Shown here: positions 32,649 through 32,690 of the stretch, in pieces
Position numbering within the stretch: the first letter of the stretch is position 1
Layout: each line of letters opens with the position of its first letter
Source: Bdellovibrionales bacterium
GTDB lineage: Bacteria > Bdellovibrionota > Bdellovibrionia > Bdellovibrionales > Bdellovibrionaceae
DNA: 32,690 nt
Reading direction: 5' to 3'
Assembly: GCA_005793345.1 (NCBI GenBank)
Contig: SXSU01000011.1
Coordinates: forward strand, 1 to 32,690
Program-made: the position numbers and the translations under genes
The notes under the pieces: model-generated
What the model saw: the letters and a program-made list of their open reading frames with translations, nothing else
Told to the model about the DNA's origin: nothing
Databases searched by the model: none

Positions 32649-32690
32649 CTGCTTATGATTAAGTCTGATCGCTTCGCGATTATATCAGAC
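32646..32690. repeat. Truncated P palindrome at window end
   Basis: TAACTGCTTATGATTAAG begins at the HD-GYP stop codon and continues through the hairpin ATCGC-TTC-GCGAT to the ATCAGAC arm, where the window ends. The last 36 bases are identical to 172-207 at the other end of the window. Confidence 0.93.

Noticed and set aside
1..32690. Circular replicon, because both ends share the same repeat
   Set aside because: The shared 36 bases lie at 172-207, not at the very start. The family is dispersed, so the match is explained by repeats rather than by overlap of a circle.

Overview
The window is about 70% A+T by eye and is dense with protein genes. It carries no rRNA, no recognisable tRNA, no transposase and no phage module. 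The gene set suggests a bacterium of the Bdellovibrionota (Bdellovibrio-like, deltaproteobacterial type). It has a complete inner-membrane and secretin block for type IV pili next to a pilin gene, many lipoproteins with a lipobox such as FFQNC, an HD-GYP protein with a degenerate signature, and several c-di-GMP or cyclic-nucleotide type proteins. This placement is inference; no marker gene fixes it.

Layout. Positions 1-207 hold a tandem 81-bp repeat that runs into the 3' end of a sensor histidine kinase. Upstream of the kinase on the same strand is a FadL/OmpP1-type outer membrane protein. Then, on the plus strand, come a family-4 glycosyltransferase, an HU/IHF protein and a lipoprotein with a 14-residue tandem repeat. 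On the minus strand from 13447 to 6785 lies pilA, then the tightly overlapped pilM-pilN-pilO-pilP-pilQ, then a small lipoprotein. Divergent from pilA is clpS-clpA, translationally coupled to a large delta-60 repeat lipoprotein and followed by a beta-barrel protein. Next are pdxJ, a XerC/D-type recombinase and three lipoproteins of unknown function.

The right third is the signalling and envelope region. It holds an exported protein that looks like signal peptidase I but lacks the catalytic Ser and Lys, a membrane class III nucleotidyl cyclase with an unusual substrate-specifying pair, and, overlapping it by 4 bp, a PilZ-PilZ-GNAT (FeeM/LuxI-like acyltransferase) fusion. A secreted NlpC/P60-like cysteine hydrolase overlaps it tail to tail. 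Beyond are an RmlD-like SDR lacking its tyrosine, a pseudo-Hpt protein ending in a FliM-like CheY-binding motif, and a GFP-variant HD-GYP protein. A working model is that cyclic nucleotide and c-di-GMP signals feed into surface, pilus or wall functions here.

The most unusual DNA-level feature is a dispersed composite repeat. It is built from a ~60-bp palindrome (P), a short linker and up to two further hairpins (H2, H1). Ten P copies occur at seven loci, all intergenic or at the very ends of genes, in both orientations. Different copies carry paired changes that keep the stems, and several gene stop codons sit inside or directly against the element. The window begins and ends in this element, which suggests that the repeats limited the assembly.
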